Shown here one piece after another: positions 18,560 through 26,210 of a DNA stretch of 64,000 nt. A program made the translations under genes and the position numbers. The notes beneath the pieces are model-generated. The model made no database searches. It was given only the letters and a program-made list of their open reading frames with translations, and was not told the DNA's origin. Every line of letters begins with the position of its first letter. Within the stretch, counting starts at the first letter, position 1. Source of the stretch: Ralstonia sp. A12 (GTDB taxonomy: Bacteria; Pseudomonadota; Gammaproteobacteria; Burkholderiales; Burkholderiaceae); NCBI RefSeq assembly GCF_000801955.1, contig NZ_JSZO01000016.1, positions 62,001 to 126,000 on the forward strand. Reading direction: 5' to 3'.

Positions 18560-19254
18560 TCGCCGGCCTCGACCGCGTCGGCCAGTTGGGCCAGCGTGTG
18601 GAAGTGATAGTCGGGTACGGTGTGCTCGGATTCGATAGTGCCGCCCGAGTCCTTCATGCCGTAGCGGCGCTCGATCCAGCAGGTGGCAATGCCCAGGCGC
18701 TTGGAGATGCCGATGTCGTGGTATTGGCTCTGCGCCACGTGCAGGTTGTCGGCTTGCTTGAAGCCCCAGGCGCCCTCATAGCGCCCGCGTGCGTAAGCAA
18801 AGTACTGCGCGTCGGGCTTCTCGCACAGGGCGTCGTCGCAGCTCAGCAGCATGTCGAACGGCGAGCCCAGCGTCCGCTGGAAATGTTCGAGCGCCCACGA
18901 CTGCGCATTGGTCATGGTGACGAGCTTGAAGTGCTTGCTCAAACGCTGCAGCGCCTCCACCGAATCCGGAAATGCCGGCCATTCGGCCACCGAGTCACGA
19001 AAGCCGCGCGCCAGCGCATCGGTATCGGGCAACCCAAGCTGTTGCGCCACGATATGCCAGCACGGCACGAGATCGTCGGGGTACCACTCGGTCTGGCCGC
19101 GTTTGCGCGCTGCCCGGTAGGCCCCGAGAAAGTCCTCGTCCGTGACGGTGCTGTTGGGCACCGCGCGGCGGAGGTAGGCGAGCATGCCGCCCTCGAAGTC
19201 GATCAACGTTCCGACAACGTCGAAAGTCAGCACTTTGAAGTCCCGAAGGGCCAT
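18556..19254 (-). CDS. HAD-superfamily hydrolase, haloacid-dehalogenase-like (second copy type)
   Basis: A 232-residue HAD protein. The nucleophile strand is LTFDVVGTLIDFEGG (Asp about residue 11), motif II is VTMTNAQ, motif III is around CEKPDAQYF, and HDIGISKRLG carries the metal-site acid. It differs from the protein at 8588 in most of the cap domain, so the two are paralogues rather than a recent duplication. The start at 19254 is supported by AGGAG eight bases upstream; an in-frame ATG at 19326 has no such site. It is the first gene of a two-gene transcript with the M20 amidohydrolase and is divergent from the SMR gene. Confidence 0.84.
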   Translation of the reverse strand: MALRDFKVLTFDVVGTLIDFEGGMLAYLRRAVPNSTVTDEDFLGAYRAARKRGQTEWYPDDLVPCWHIVAQQLGLPDTDALARGFRDSVAEWPAFPDSVEALQRLSKHFKLVTMTNAQSWALEHFQRTLGSPFDMLLSCDDALCEKPDAQYFAYARGRYEGAWGFKQADNLHVAQSQYHDIGISKRLGIATCWIERRYGMKDSGGTIESEHTVPDYHFHTLAQLADAVEAGE

Positions 19255-19567
19255 GAGAACGCTCCTGAGTGATTGGATGCCAAGAAGAATCCGAGGGTGG
19301 CGGCAAGCCACCTTGCATGGCGTCAAGCTTAGAAGCTGCGGCGCCGACGATGGTACCGTTCGACGCCCGTCTCACGGCAGCGAATTGCGTTTTTACCGAC
19401 CGCGCGCGTGGATCATTCGGCAAGCGCCGGCCAGCGCCGGAATACCCCTGCCGCCCCTCACGGTTACCTCCAGGTGCGTACTTGTTGCCACATCGCACCG
19501 TCCCTACTCTGGGTGCATCGCAACGCATCCGCCTGCCGCCCAGGCGGCGGACATTCCCGGAGGTTCC
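19255..19567. other. 313-bp divergent intergenic region
   Basis: The region separates the HAD gene (minus) from the SMR exporter gene (plus) and must hold both promoters. It contains small inverted repeats, for example GGTGG/CCACC near 19304-19320 and a near-palindrome CTGCCGCC/GGCGGCGG near 19533-19550 just before the SMR ribosome site (GGAGG). I looked for the two tandem ACGR-loop hairpins of a guanidine-II riboswitch and for a long guanidine-I leader and did not find a convincing match. No further gene is visible. Confidence 0.5.
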
Positions 19568-19897
19568 ATGATTCCAACCGCCTGGCTCTGGCTGCTGGCC
19601 GCCGGCGCCGTAGAGATCGCCATGGCGATCTCGCTCAAGTTCGCACAGGGGTGGACGCGCCCCATCCCCAGTGTGCTCGGCATCGTCACTGCGCTTGCCA
19701 GCGTCTTCCTGCTCACACATGCCATGCGCGGCCTGCCCGCCGGCACCGCCTACGCCATCTGGACAGGCATCGGCTCGGTAGGCGTGACGGTGCTCGGCAT
19801 CGCCCTCTTTGGCGAGAGCGTGCAGCCCGCGCGCCTGGCCTGCATCGGGCTGGTGATTACCGGCACCGTAGGCCTCAACTTCTTCAACGCAGCATAA
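19568..19897 (+). CDS. Small multidrug resistance (SMR) family transporter, SugE/Gdx-like
   Basis: A 109-residue inner-membrane protein with four predicted helices. The essential membrane Glu is in GAVEIAMAISLKF (helix 1), and PAGTAYAIWTGIGSVG and IALFGES are strongly SugE-like. SMR proteins work as antiparallel dimers exchanging protons for guanidinium or quaternary ammonium compounds. SugE/Gdx proteins normally have Trp three residues after the Glu; here that position is Met, so the substrate range may differ. The ATG has GGAGG five bases upstream. The azoreductase gene follows after 19 bp and is probably co-transcribed. Confidence 0.88.
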   Translation: MIPTAWLWLLAAGAVEIAMAISLKFAQGWTRPIPSVLGIVTALASVFLLTHAMRGLPAGTAYAIWTGIGSVGVTVLGIALFGESVQPARLACIGLVITGTVGLNFFNAA

Positions 19898-19916
19898 GGC
19901 TGCATCAGGAGCCCCC

Positions 19917-20561
19917 ATGACCCGCCTGCTCTATATCGAGGCATCGCCAATGAAGGCGCTGTCCCACTCCATCGACGTGGCCCGGCAGTTTCTCGATGCC
20001 TACCGCACCGCGCACCCCGACCACGAGATCGACACGATCGACTTGTGGGGCAAGGACATCGACCTGCCCGAGTTCGACGCCGACATGATCGGCGCCAAGT
20101 TTGCCGTGCTGCGCACGCAGAACGCCACGCCGGAACAGCGCGCGCAATGGCAGCGCGCGGTGGCGCTGTCGCAGCGCTTCAACGCGGCAGACCACTATCT
20201 CTTCTCCGTACCGATGTGGAATTTTGGCGTGCCCTACCGGCTCAAGCATTTCATTGATGTGGTGACGCTGCCGGGGCAGAACTGGAACTGGTCGCCCGCC
20301 ACGGGCTATCAGGCGCTGCTCTCGGGCAAGAAGGCCGCGCTCGTCTATGCCAGCGCTGGTGCCTATGCCGCGCACACCGAAGGTGCGAGCGAATCACCGG
20401 ACGATTTCCAGAAACCCTATCTGCGCCGCTGGTTGCGCTTTCTGGGCATTGAAGACGTGACGGAGATCAGCGCCGCACCCACGCTCACCACACCGGATGT
20501 GCTGGTGGCCGCCAAAGCAAGTGCAAAGGCACGGGCTTCGGCATTGGCGGCTGTCTTCTGA
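19917..20561 (+). CDS. azoR: FMN-dependent NADH:quinone reductase / azoreductase (flavodoxin-like fold)
   Basis: A 214-residue flavoprotein of the AzoR/NAD(P)H dehydrogenase (quinone) family, reducing quinones or azo dyes by two electrons in the cytoplasm. The N-terminal strand-loop YIEASPMKALSHSIDVARQF is where the FMN phosphate binds (the usual SPR is SPM here), and SVPMWNFGVPYRLKHFIDVV is the conserved FMN/substrate loop. ASAGAYAA is the third loop. An AGGAG site precedes the ATG. It follows the SMR gene by 19 bp and lies upstream of the Rrf2 regulator, which is on the same strand but has its own operator. Confidence 0.87.
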   Translation: MTRLLYIEASPMKALSHSIDVARQFLDAYRTAHPDHEIDTIDLWGKDIDLPEFDADMIGAKFAVLRTQNATPEQRAQWQRAVALSQRFNAADHYLFSVPMWNFGVPYRLKHFIDVVTLPGQNWNWSPATGYQALLSGKKAALVYASAGAYAAHTEGASESPDDFQKPYLRRWLRFLGIEDVTEISAAPTLTTPDVLVAAKASAKARASALAAVF

Positions 20562-20593
20562 AGTGCACATCCGCGGACGGGGTTGACTGCACC

Positions 20594-20624
20594 GCAAAGT
20601 GTATCTACCATGGTTACACTTTGC
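20594..20624. promoter_or_regulatory. Perfect 10-bp inverted repeat, candidate Rrf2 operator upstream of the regulator gene
   Basis: The arms GCAAAGTGTA (20594-20603) and TACACTTTGC (20615-20624) are exact reverse complements around an 11-bp spacer. The site is 11 bp before the Rrf2 start codon, so binding would block transcription or translation start, consistent with autorepression. A 19-bp core starting at 20600 (TGTA-n-CTAC-nn-T-nn-TTACA) occurs again before the downstream SDR gene at 21102. Confidence 0.75.
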
Positions 20625-20635
20625 ATTGACACACC

Positions 20636-21073
20636 ATGTCTACCAGCAGCCGCTTCGCCGTCGCCGTGCACATCCTGACCCTGCTTGCCAGCGCAGAAGG
20701 GCCCGTGCCGTCGTCGCTCATTGCAGGTAGCGTGGGCACCAATCCTGCATTGATCCGCCGCCTGGTGGCGCAGTTGGCCGAAGCCGGCTTCGTCACCTCG
20801 CAGATGGGCGCAACGGGTGGCGCAACACTGGCGCAGCCGGCGGATCGCATCACGCTGCTCGATGTGTTTCGTGTGGTGGAGTCGTCGGTGCTGATTGCGC
20901 TGCCACCCAATGCGCCCAACCCGGCGTGCGATGTGGGCCGCGAGATCACCGGCGTGCTGGAGCGCGTGACGGAACGCGCGCAAGCCGCCATGGAAGCCGA
21001 GCTGGCTGCACAAACCATCGCGGGCATGCTGGAGGAAGTTGGATACGCACAAAAGCGTCGCCGCCGAGCCTAG
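20636..21073 (+). CDS. Rrf2-family transcriptional regulator (YwnA-like, no Fe-S cysteines)
   Basis: A 145-residue DNA-binding protein: winged helix-turn-helix in residues 1-60 (RFAVAVHILTLLAS, then NPALIRRLVAQLAEAGFV), a wing (MGATGGATLAQPADRITLLDVFRVVE) and a dimerisation helix. The three Cys that bind an iron-sulfur cluster in IscR/NsrR are absent; only one Cys (about residue 101, NPACDVGRE) remains, as in YwnA/Rv-type Rrf2 proteins that may sense thiol oxidation or electrophiles. A single-Cys redox switch is inference. The gene has its own operator (20594-20624) and an intrinsic terminator overlapping its stop codon. It is paired with an SDR gene, as in the ywnA-ywnB arrangement of Bacillus. 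Confidence 0.87.
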   Translation: MSTSSRFAVAVHILTLLASAEGPVPSSLIAGSVGTNPALIRRLVAQLAEAGFVTSQMGATGGATLAQPADRITLLDVFRVVESSVLIALPPNAPNPACDVGREITGVLERVTERAQAAMEAELAAQTIAGMLEEVGYAQKRRRRA

Positions 21074-21092
21074 TGCTCTGGCGCTTTTTTTT
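21062..21092 (+). terminator. Intrinsic terminator overlapping the Rrf2 stop codon
   Basis: An eight-pair stem with one bulged T (arms 21062-21069 and 21075-21083) is followed directly by eight T residues (21085-21092). The TAG stop of the Rrf2 gene (21071-21073) lies in the loop. It should separate the Rrf2 transcript from the SDR gene, which then needs its own promoter. Confidence 0.7.
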
Positions 21093-21098
21093 ATCGCT

Positions 21099-21123
21099 AT
21101 ATGTAACTACGTTAATTACATAT
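21099..21123. promoter_or_regulatory. Inverted repeat, second candidate Rrf2 operator upstream of the SDR gene
   Basis: The arms ATATGTAA (21099-21106) and TTACATAT (21116-21123) are exact reverse complements with a 9-bp spacer. Within it, 21102-21120 matches the core at 20600-20618 at 14 of 19 positions, including all of TGTA, CTAC and TTACA. It lies 33 bp before the SDR start, in the likely promoter. Confidence 0.7.
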
Positions 21124-21155
21124 CACCTTACAACCGCTCAACAAGGAGTTGAACC

Positions 21156-21767
21156 ATGAAGATTGCAATCATTGGCGCCACCGGGCGCGTGGGCACCCGC
21201 CTGATCGACGAAGCACTGCGCCGCGGCCACCAGGTGACGGCCATTGCGCGCACCGCTTCCAAACTGCCGGCACGCGCGGGCCTGACTACCAAGGATGTGG
21301 ATGTGGCCGACCAGGCTGCGCTGGTTGCCGCGCTGGCGGGCAACGATGTGGCCTTCAGCACCGTGCGCTTCCTGCAGGCCAATGCAGACCAGATCGTTGG
21401 TGCAGTGAAGCAGGCCGGTGTACCGCGTCTGCTGGTGGTGGGTGGTGCCGGCAGCCTGGAAGTGGCACCGGGCGTGGCGCTGATCGATACGCCGCAGTTC
21501 CCCAAGGAGTACTTTGCCGAAGCCTCGGCGGGCCGTGATTTCCTCAACACGCTGCGCACGGAAACCGAGCTGAACTGGACGTTCGTGTCGCCGTCGGCCA
21601 TCTTCGAGCCGGGCGAGCGCTCGGGCCACTTCCGCGTGGGCAAGGACACGCTGCTGGTGGATGCCAACGGCAAGCCCTGGATCTCGATGGAAGACTACGC
21701 CATCGGTTTCCTGGATGAAGCCGAGAAGCCGGCGCACCCGCGCCAGCGTTTCACGATCGGCTACTGA
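21156..21767 (+). CDS. NAD(P)-binding oxidoreductase, atypical SDR (YwnB/COG2910-like)
   Basis: A 203-residue protein with a Rossmann fold: KIAIIGATGRVGTRLIDEAL at residues 2-21 binds NAD(P), followed by VTAIARTASKLP and DVADQAALVAAL. It lacks the Tyr-x-x-x-Lys of classical SDRs, as usual for NAD(P)H-binding family proteins such as YwnB. AAGGAG precedes the ATG. The gene sits 82 bp after the Rrf2 gene, with a shared operator, so it is probably the main target of that regulator and may be induced by reactive chemicals. The reaction is unknown. Confidence 0.85.
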   Translation: MKIAIIGATGRVGTRLIDEALRRGHQVTAIARTASKLPARAGLTTKDVDVADQAALVAALAGNDVAFSTVRFLQANADQIVGAVKQAGVPRLLVVGGAGSLEVAPGVALIDTPQFPKEYFAEASAGRDFLNTLRTETELNWTFVSPSAIFEPGERSGHFRVGKDTLLVDANGKPWISMEDYAIGFLDEAEKPAHPRQRFTIGY

Positions 21768-22400
21768 TCAGCGGCAGGTGGACGGCACCGCCAGCGCCTT
21801 CTCGAAGGGGTCGCGGCGCAGGCTGGGGTCCTGCGCGTTCAGGCAATAGGCGCTGCCGCCCACCTCCACGCGCGCCTGCCAGCGGCCTCCTGCATCGCGC
21901 GATTCCTGAATCGATCCTGCGGCGCGTGGCGTGGGTGCAGCATCCGGCCCGAATGCGTGACCGGCACCACGGGTGGCGCTCCCTGCAATGTTGTTTTCTG
22001 CCTGAGACCGCGTGCGCGACGGCAACGCCGCCGGTGCACTGAGGTCGAGCGTACGGGCCTCAACGGCCTCTGCCTTGGCCGGCGCAACCGGCACCGATTG
22101 CGGTGCATTGTCCAAACGGATGTTGGAAGGCTGCGTTGAAACCGGAGTCGTCGCCCGCAAGCTGCGGGCGGGTTTCTGCACAAGCGGCAAAGGCGCCGGT
22201 GCCGGCTGGATGTCGATACTGAGCAACCGCGCTTGCAGCAGCGGCCGCTCTTCACGTGTGACGGGTATCGGATGTTCTCGCCACCATGTCAGCAGTGCCA
22301 GCAGTGCCAGATGCCCCAGCACCACCAGCGCCAGGACGGTCAGCCTTGAACCGCGCCAGTCAATGGCGAGGCGTATCGGCCATGCCGGGCGGAGCATCAT
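21768..22400 (-). CDS. Uncharacterised single-pass membrane protein, Pro/Ala-rich
   Basis: A 210-residue protein (ATG at 22400; an upstream TTG at 22409 is possible). One hydrophobic segment, LTVLALVVLGHLALLALLTWW, is at about residues 20-40, followed by a long low-complexity Pro/Ala/Ser-rich periplasmic stretch and a short C-terminal domain with two Cys (AYCLNAQ and the final STCR). The layout recalls TonB-like energy transducers, but I see no TonB C-terminal signature. It overlaps the end of the sensor kinase gene by 41 bp, so it is transcribed with the two-component pair and may be an accessory of that sensor. Convergent with the SDR gene, with no spacer. Function unknown. Confidence 0.68.
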   Translation of the reverse strand: MMLRPAWPIRLAIDWRGSRLTVLALVVLGHLALLALLTWWREHPIPVTREERPLLQARLLSIDIQPAPAPLPLVQKPARSLRATTPVSTQPSNIRLDNAPQSVPVAPAKAEAVEARTLDLSAPAALPSRTRSQAENNIAGSATRGAGHAFGPDAAPTPRAAGSIQESRDAGGRWQARVEVGGSAYCLNAQDPSLRRDPFEKALAVPSTCR

Positions 22401-23850
22401 CCGGTTCAATCGGTTCAGGCGCGCTATCCAGCGCTGGCAGACGAATCACCACCGCGCAGCCCTTGCCGCCCAGACCATCCTCGATGACCACCGAGCCGTT
22501 GCCCAGCTCCACAATGCGGCGCACGATCGCCAGGCCCAAACCACTGCCTTGCGACTGGCTCTCGCGCGGGCGGTAGAAGCGTTCGAACACACGCTCGCGC
22601 TCGTCGGGCGGGATGCCAGGGCCGGTGTCTTCAATGCGCAGTTCGACCATCGGCACCGTTGCACCCTGGACCCCCTGCTCAACACGCTTGACCACCACAC
22701 GCACCTCGCCATCCTTGGGCGTTTCGCGTACGGCGTTATCGAGCACGTTTTCGACCAGCGTGGCGGCATCTTCGTGCGACACCGAGACCCACGCCTGATT
22801 GGCGCCCTCGTACGACAGCGTAACGTTGCGACGCTCCGCACGTGATGCCTGCTGAATCACACCACTGCGTGCGCAGCCGGCCAGATCAGACAGTGCGCCC
22901 TGCGCCAACTGGGCTTCCACGCGGCGTGCATCGAGCCGCGCAATCGCCAGCAACTTGGCCAGCGATTGCGTCGCCCGCGAAATACCACGGTCAAACTCTC
23001 GCAATGCGGTGGAGCGATCGTCTTCACTGTCGGAATGCGAAACCACATAGGCCTGCGCCTGGATGGCCGCCAGCGGCGTACGCAGTTCGTGTGCGGCATC
23101 GGCAAAGAAGCGGCGGTCCGCCTCGATGCCGCGTCGCACGCGCGCGAACAGATCGTTCAGTGCTTCGACCAGCGGTTTCAGCTCGGCGTGCTCGACGCTC
23201 TGCACGGGGTCCAGATCGCCCGAGTCGCGCGACTCCACCTGACGCGTGAGCGTACGCAGCGGCTTGAGGCCGACGTGTGCCGCCCAGCCCACCATCACCA
23301 TCAGCGCGGTCGCAAGAATGGCCAGCGCCATCGCCACTTCCTCGAAGAGATCGCGAATGGCGCGCTCGTAAGCGGAGAGCGGCTGCGCCACGGTGGCGGT
23401 GAGCTTACCGTCGACACTGTCCACCGTATAGCTGCGCCACGGTTTGCCCTCGAGCATGATCTCGACCACCGTCTCGCGCGCCTTGCCGCAAGGCATGGTG
23501 GGCGCGCCGGGGAAGGCGGTGATGACGTGGCCGGTGCGATCGCACAGCACGTAGCGGAATTCGCCGGGGAGGATGTTGGGCAGCGAGAGGCCCAGCTTGA
23601 TATCGGTGAGGCGGCGCAGGAATTCTTCCCGGCGCGGCACGTCATCCATGTTGAGCGTGGTGAGGTCGGCATAGGCCTGCGCCGACATGCGCAGATCGCT
23701 CACCACCTGGCGGCTGTTGGTGCGGGAGATTTCCAGATGCGCGATCACCAGTTGCACCAGCAGCATCAGCACCAGTGCCAGCAGGATCAGCACATACAGG
23801 CGAAACGACAGCGACCGGACCCGCAGGATCGCTGGAACCGCCAGCTTCAC
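22360..23850 (-). CDS. Sensor histidine kinase (QseC/TctE-like)
   Basis: A 496-residue inner-membrane kinase. TM1 is about residues 15-35, a periplasmic sensor domain runs to about 165 (it contains two Cys, in YVLCDRTGHV and TMPCGKA), TM2 about 167-188, then a HAMP segment, the H-box HELRTPLAAIQAQ with the phosphorylated His near residue 247, the N-box VLDNAVRETP and the G-boxes DTGPGIPP and GSGLGLAIV. It starts with GTG overlapping the response-regulator stop as GTGA. With the regulator and the downstream membrane protein it forms a three-gene unit. The signal is unknown; the periplasmic domain size fits the TctE/QseC group. Confidence 0.9.
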   Translation of the reverse strand: MKLAVPAILRVRSLSFRLYVLILLALVLMLLVQLVIAHLEISRTNSRQVVSDLRMSAQAYADLTTLNMDDVPRREEFLRRLTDIKLGLSLPNILPGEFRYVLCDRTGHVITAFPGAPTMPCGKARETVVEIMLEGKPWRSYTVDSVDGKLTATVAQPLSAYERAIRDLFEEVAMALAILATALMVMVGWAAHVGLKPLRTLTRQVESRDSGDLDPVQSVEHAELKPLVEALNDLFARVRRGIEADRRFFADAAHELRTPLAAIQAQAYVVSHSDSEDDRSTALREFDRGISRATQSLAKLLAIARLDARRVEAQLAQGALSDLAGCARSGVIQQASRAERRNVTLSYEGANQAWVSVSHEDAATLVENVLDNAVRETPKDGEVRVVVKRVEQGVQGATVPMVELRIEDTGPGIPPDERERVFERFYRPRESQSQGSGLGLAIVRRIVELGNGSVVIEDGLGGKGCAVVIRLPALDSAPEPIEPDDAPPGMADTPRH

Positions 23851-24512
23851 CGGTTGCCCCCAATCATGTAGCCCACGCCGCGGATGGTCTGGATGGTCTC
23901 GTTGCCGAGCTTGCGGCGCAGGTGGTGGATGACGACTTCGAGCGCGTTGGCGCTGACGCTGTCGCCTTCGCGATAGAGGGCGTCCATGAGCGTTTCACGC
24001 GGGACCCAGCGGTGGGCACGGCGCACGAGTTCGAGCAGCAACTGGTATTCGCGCGGGGTCAGTTCAATGATCTGCCCATCCTGCGTCACGCGCTTCTGCG
24101 AGGGCTCGACCACCAGGGCACCGACGCTCCACTGGTTGGTGCTCTGCCCGGCATGGCGGCGCAGCACGGCGCGCAGGCGGGCGACCAGCTCATCCACCGG
24201 GAACGGCTTGACGAGGAAATCGTCCGCGCCGGAGTCCAGGCCCTTGAGGCGCTCGGACAGCGCATCGCGCGCGCTGGCAATGATGACCGGCACATCGCTG
24301 TGCGCGGCACGCAGCTCTTCGAGGAAGGTGTGGCCCTCACCATCAGGCAGGCCGAGGTCGAGCACGATGGCCTCGAACGTGTTGGTGGTGATCCATTTCT
24401 GTGCGTCAACCAGGCGGCGCACCCAGGTCGCGTTATAGCCGGCCTGACGCAGCGCGCGGGCCAGTGCGGTGCCCAACGGCAGGTCGTCTTCGATGAGGAG
24501 GATGGCGTTCAT
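23847..24512 (-). CDS. OmpR-family response regulator (QseB/TctD-like)
   Basis: A 221-residue regulator. The receiver domain (1-115) has the acidic pocket EDD near residue 8, the phosphorylated Asp in VLDLGLPDGEG near residue 51 and Lys in LVKPFP near residue 102. The winged-helix DNA-binding domain (about 125-220) ends with EVVIHHLRRKLG and TIRGVGYMIG. It is the first gene of the minus-strand unit and is divergent from the Nramp gene. A short AGATTT/AAATCT inverted repeat at 24604-24620 with 11-bp-spaced direct repeats is a possible binding site for it, which would allow autoregulation. Confidence 0.92.
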   Translation of the reverse strand: MNAILLIEDDLPLGTALARALRQAGYNATWVRRLVDAQKWITTNTFEAIVLDLGLPDGEGHTFLEELRAAHSDVPVIIASARDALSERLKGLDSGADDFLVKPFPVDELVARLRAVLRRHAGQSTNQWSVGALVVEPSQKRVTQDGQIIELTPREYQLLLELVRRAHRWVPRETLMDALYREGDSVSANALEVVIHHLRRKLGNETIQTIRGVGYMIGGNR

Positions 24513-24549
24513 GCGAGTGAGTCTTGGCGGATCGACGGTAAACGGACAA

Positions 24550-24574
24550 CCGGCACCTGGGAGCCAGGTGCCGG
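24550..24574. repeat. Perfect 11-bp inverted repeat with 3-bp loop
   Basis: CCGGCACCTGG (24550-24560) and CCAGGTGCCGG (24564-24574) pair perfectly around GAG. In the leader of the response-regulator gene this would be a very stable hairpin. There is no T-run after it on either strand, so it is not a standard terminator. Possible roles are an operator, an mRNA-stabilising structure or a small mobile repeat. Confidence 0.6.
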
Positions 24575-24603
24575 CAAAGCAGGAAATCTACCCCAACGGA
24601 CTG

Positions 24604-24623
24604 AGATTTGCCTTAAATCTGCC
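24604..24623. promoter_or_regulatory. Candidate response-regulator binding site
   Basis: AGATTT (24604-24609) and AAATCT (24615-24620) form an inverted repeat. The same stretch can be read as two related direct copies, ATTTGCC and ATCTGCC, with starts 11 bp apart, which is the spacing favoured by OmpR-family dimers. It also contains CTTAA, part of the PmrA/QseB box. It lies 92 bp upstream of the response-regulator start. Confidence 0.35.
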
Positions 24624-24751
24624 GCGGCAATATGACTCACCCTGCACCTCAAAGCAGCGCCAGCAGCCAAACTCCGCACGCGCCACAGCACTTGGCTATC
24701 ATGGGACCGTATCGATTGATTTCTTCTTCGCCCTCAAGCCCCGGCCGCACC

Positions 24752-26080
24752 ATGTTTCGCCTGCCTGCCCTGCCCACCACGGCCACCGCGCCGTTCTGCC
24801 CGTCCGAGGTGCGCGGCACCGTGGCCGTCCCGCCTGACCTGCCGCTGTGGAAAAAGCTGCTGCGCTTTGCGGGGCCTGGGCTGCTCGTCTCCGTCGGCTA
24901 TATGGACCCGGGCAACTGGGCGACCGATATCGAGGCCGGCTCGCGCTACGGCTATTCACTGCTGTTCGTGGTGCTGCTCTCCAGCCTCGCGGCGATGGTG
25001 CTGCAGTGCCTGTCGGCGCGGCTGGGCATTGTCACGGGCAAGGACCTGGCGCGTGCCTCGCGCGATCGTTACCAGCCCGGGGCCGTGCGTGTGCAGTGGC
25101 TGCTGGCTGAACTGTCGATCATCGCGTGCGATCTGGCGGAGGTGCTAGGCTGCGCGCTGGCCTTCCACCTGCTGCTGGGCGTGCCGATTCTGGGCGGCGT
25201 GGCACTCACCGCGCTGGACACGCTGATCGTGCTGGGCCTCAAGGGCAAGAACTTCCGCCAGCTTGAAGCCATCGTGCTGGGGCTCATCCTCACCATTGGG
25301 CTGTGCTACTTCGTTGAGCTGGTGCTCATCAAACCGCACTGGCCATCGGTGGCGGCCGGGCTGATGCCGTCTTGGCAAGCCGTGAGCGCGCGTGAGCCGC
25401 TGTACCTGGCCATCGGCATCCTCGGCGCGACGATCATGCCGCACAACCTGTACCTGCATTCGTCCATCGTGCAGACGCGCATGACCGCCAGCACGGAAGC
25501 CGCCAAGCGCGAGGCGGTCGGATTGTCGCGGCTCGATACCATCATTTCGCTCTCGCTGGCGCTGCTGGTGAACGGCGCCATCCTGGTGCTGGCCGCCGCG
25601 GCGTTTCATGCCAACGGCCATCAGGACGTGGCCGACATCCAGGATGCGCATCGTCTGCTCGAACCCATCGTCGGCACGGCGGTGGCTGGGGTGCTGTTCG
25701 GCATTGCGCTGCTGGCGGCCGGGCAAAGCTCTACCTTCACGGGCACCATCGCCGGGCAGATCCTGATGGAGGGCTTCCTGGACCTGCGCATCCCCTGCTG
25801 GCAGCGGCGCCTGATTACGCGCGCGCTGGCGTTGATCCCGGCCTTCATCGGCGTGGCTATGCTGGGCGACCACGCCATCGGCAAGCTGCTCGTGATCAGC
25901 CAGGTGGTGCTGGGCTTTCAACTGCCGTTTGCGATGTTTCCGCTGATTCGCATGACCGATGACCGCAAACTGATGGGCGTGTTTGTTAACAGCCGATTAA
26001 CGTCCGTACTGGCTTGGGGTTTATTCGTCGTGATCAGCGTCGCCAACCTGTGGCTGGTCTGGCAGGTATTGGCGGGGTGA
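24752..26080 (+). CDS. mntH: Nramp-family divalent metal (Mn2+/Fe2+) transporter
   Basis: A 442-residue inner-membrane, proton-coupled metal importer with about 11 helices. The metal-site motifs are DPGNWATDIEAGS in TM1 and MPHNLYLHSS in TM6, the two hallmarks of functional MntH. The later loop GQSSTFTGTIAGQILMEGFL is the conserved transport signature. I place the start at ATG 24752; an in-frame ATG at 24701 overlaps a TATCAT hexamer that looks like the -10 element, so it is probably untranslated. It is divergent from the two-component operon, with 239 bp between. Control by manganese or iron is usual but I see no clear MntR or Fur box. Confidence 0.93.
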   Translation: MFRLPALPTTATAPFCPSEVRGTVAVPPDLPLWKKLLRFAGPGLLVSVGYMDPGNWATDIEAGSRYGYSLLFVVLLSSLAAMVLQCLSARLGIVTGKDLARASRDRYQPGAVRVQWLLAELSIIACDLAEVLGCALAFHLLLGVPILGGVALTALDTLIVLGLKGKNFRQLEAIVLGLILTIGLCYFVELVLIKPHWPSVAAGLMPSWQAVSAREPLYLAIGILGATIMPHNLYLHSSIVQTRMTASTEAAKREAVGLSRLDTIISLSLALLVNGAILVLAAAAFHANGHQDVADIQDAHRLLEPIVGTAVAGVLFGIALLAAGQSSTFTGTIAGQILMEGFLDLRIPCWQRRLITRALALIPAFIGVAMLGDHAIGKLLVISQVVLGFQLPFAMFPLIRMTDDRKLMGVFVNSRLTSVLAWGLFVVISVANLWLVWQVLAG

Positions 26081-26210
26081 GGGATTCCCCCCACTAAAAA
26101 TCCGCGCACGGCGTGCCGCACCGCAATTAGAATGCGCGCTTTGTTGCGCAATCCGGCCCCGCCCGCGCTCGCATCATCAAGCCGCGCCAGAAGGCCACAC
26201 CCGCCCTGCC

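Noticed and set aside
19255-19567. Guanidine riboswitch before the SMR gene
   Set aside because: No pair of ACGR-loop hairpins and no conserved ykkC core could be found by eye.
21768-22400. TonB energy transducer
   Set aside because: Topology is similar (one helix and a Pro-rich span) but the C-terminal TonB domain signature is absent.
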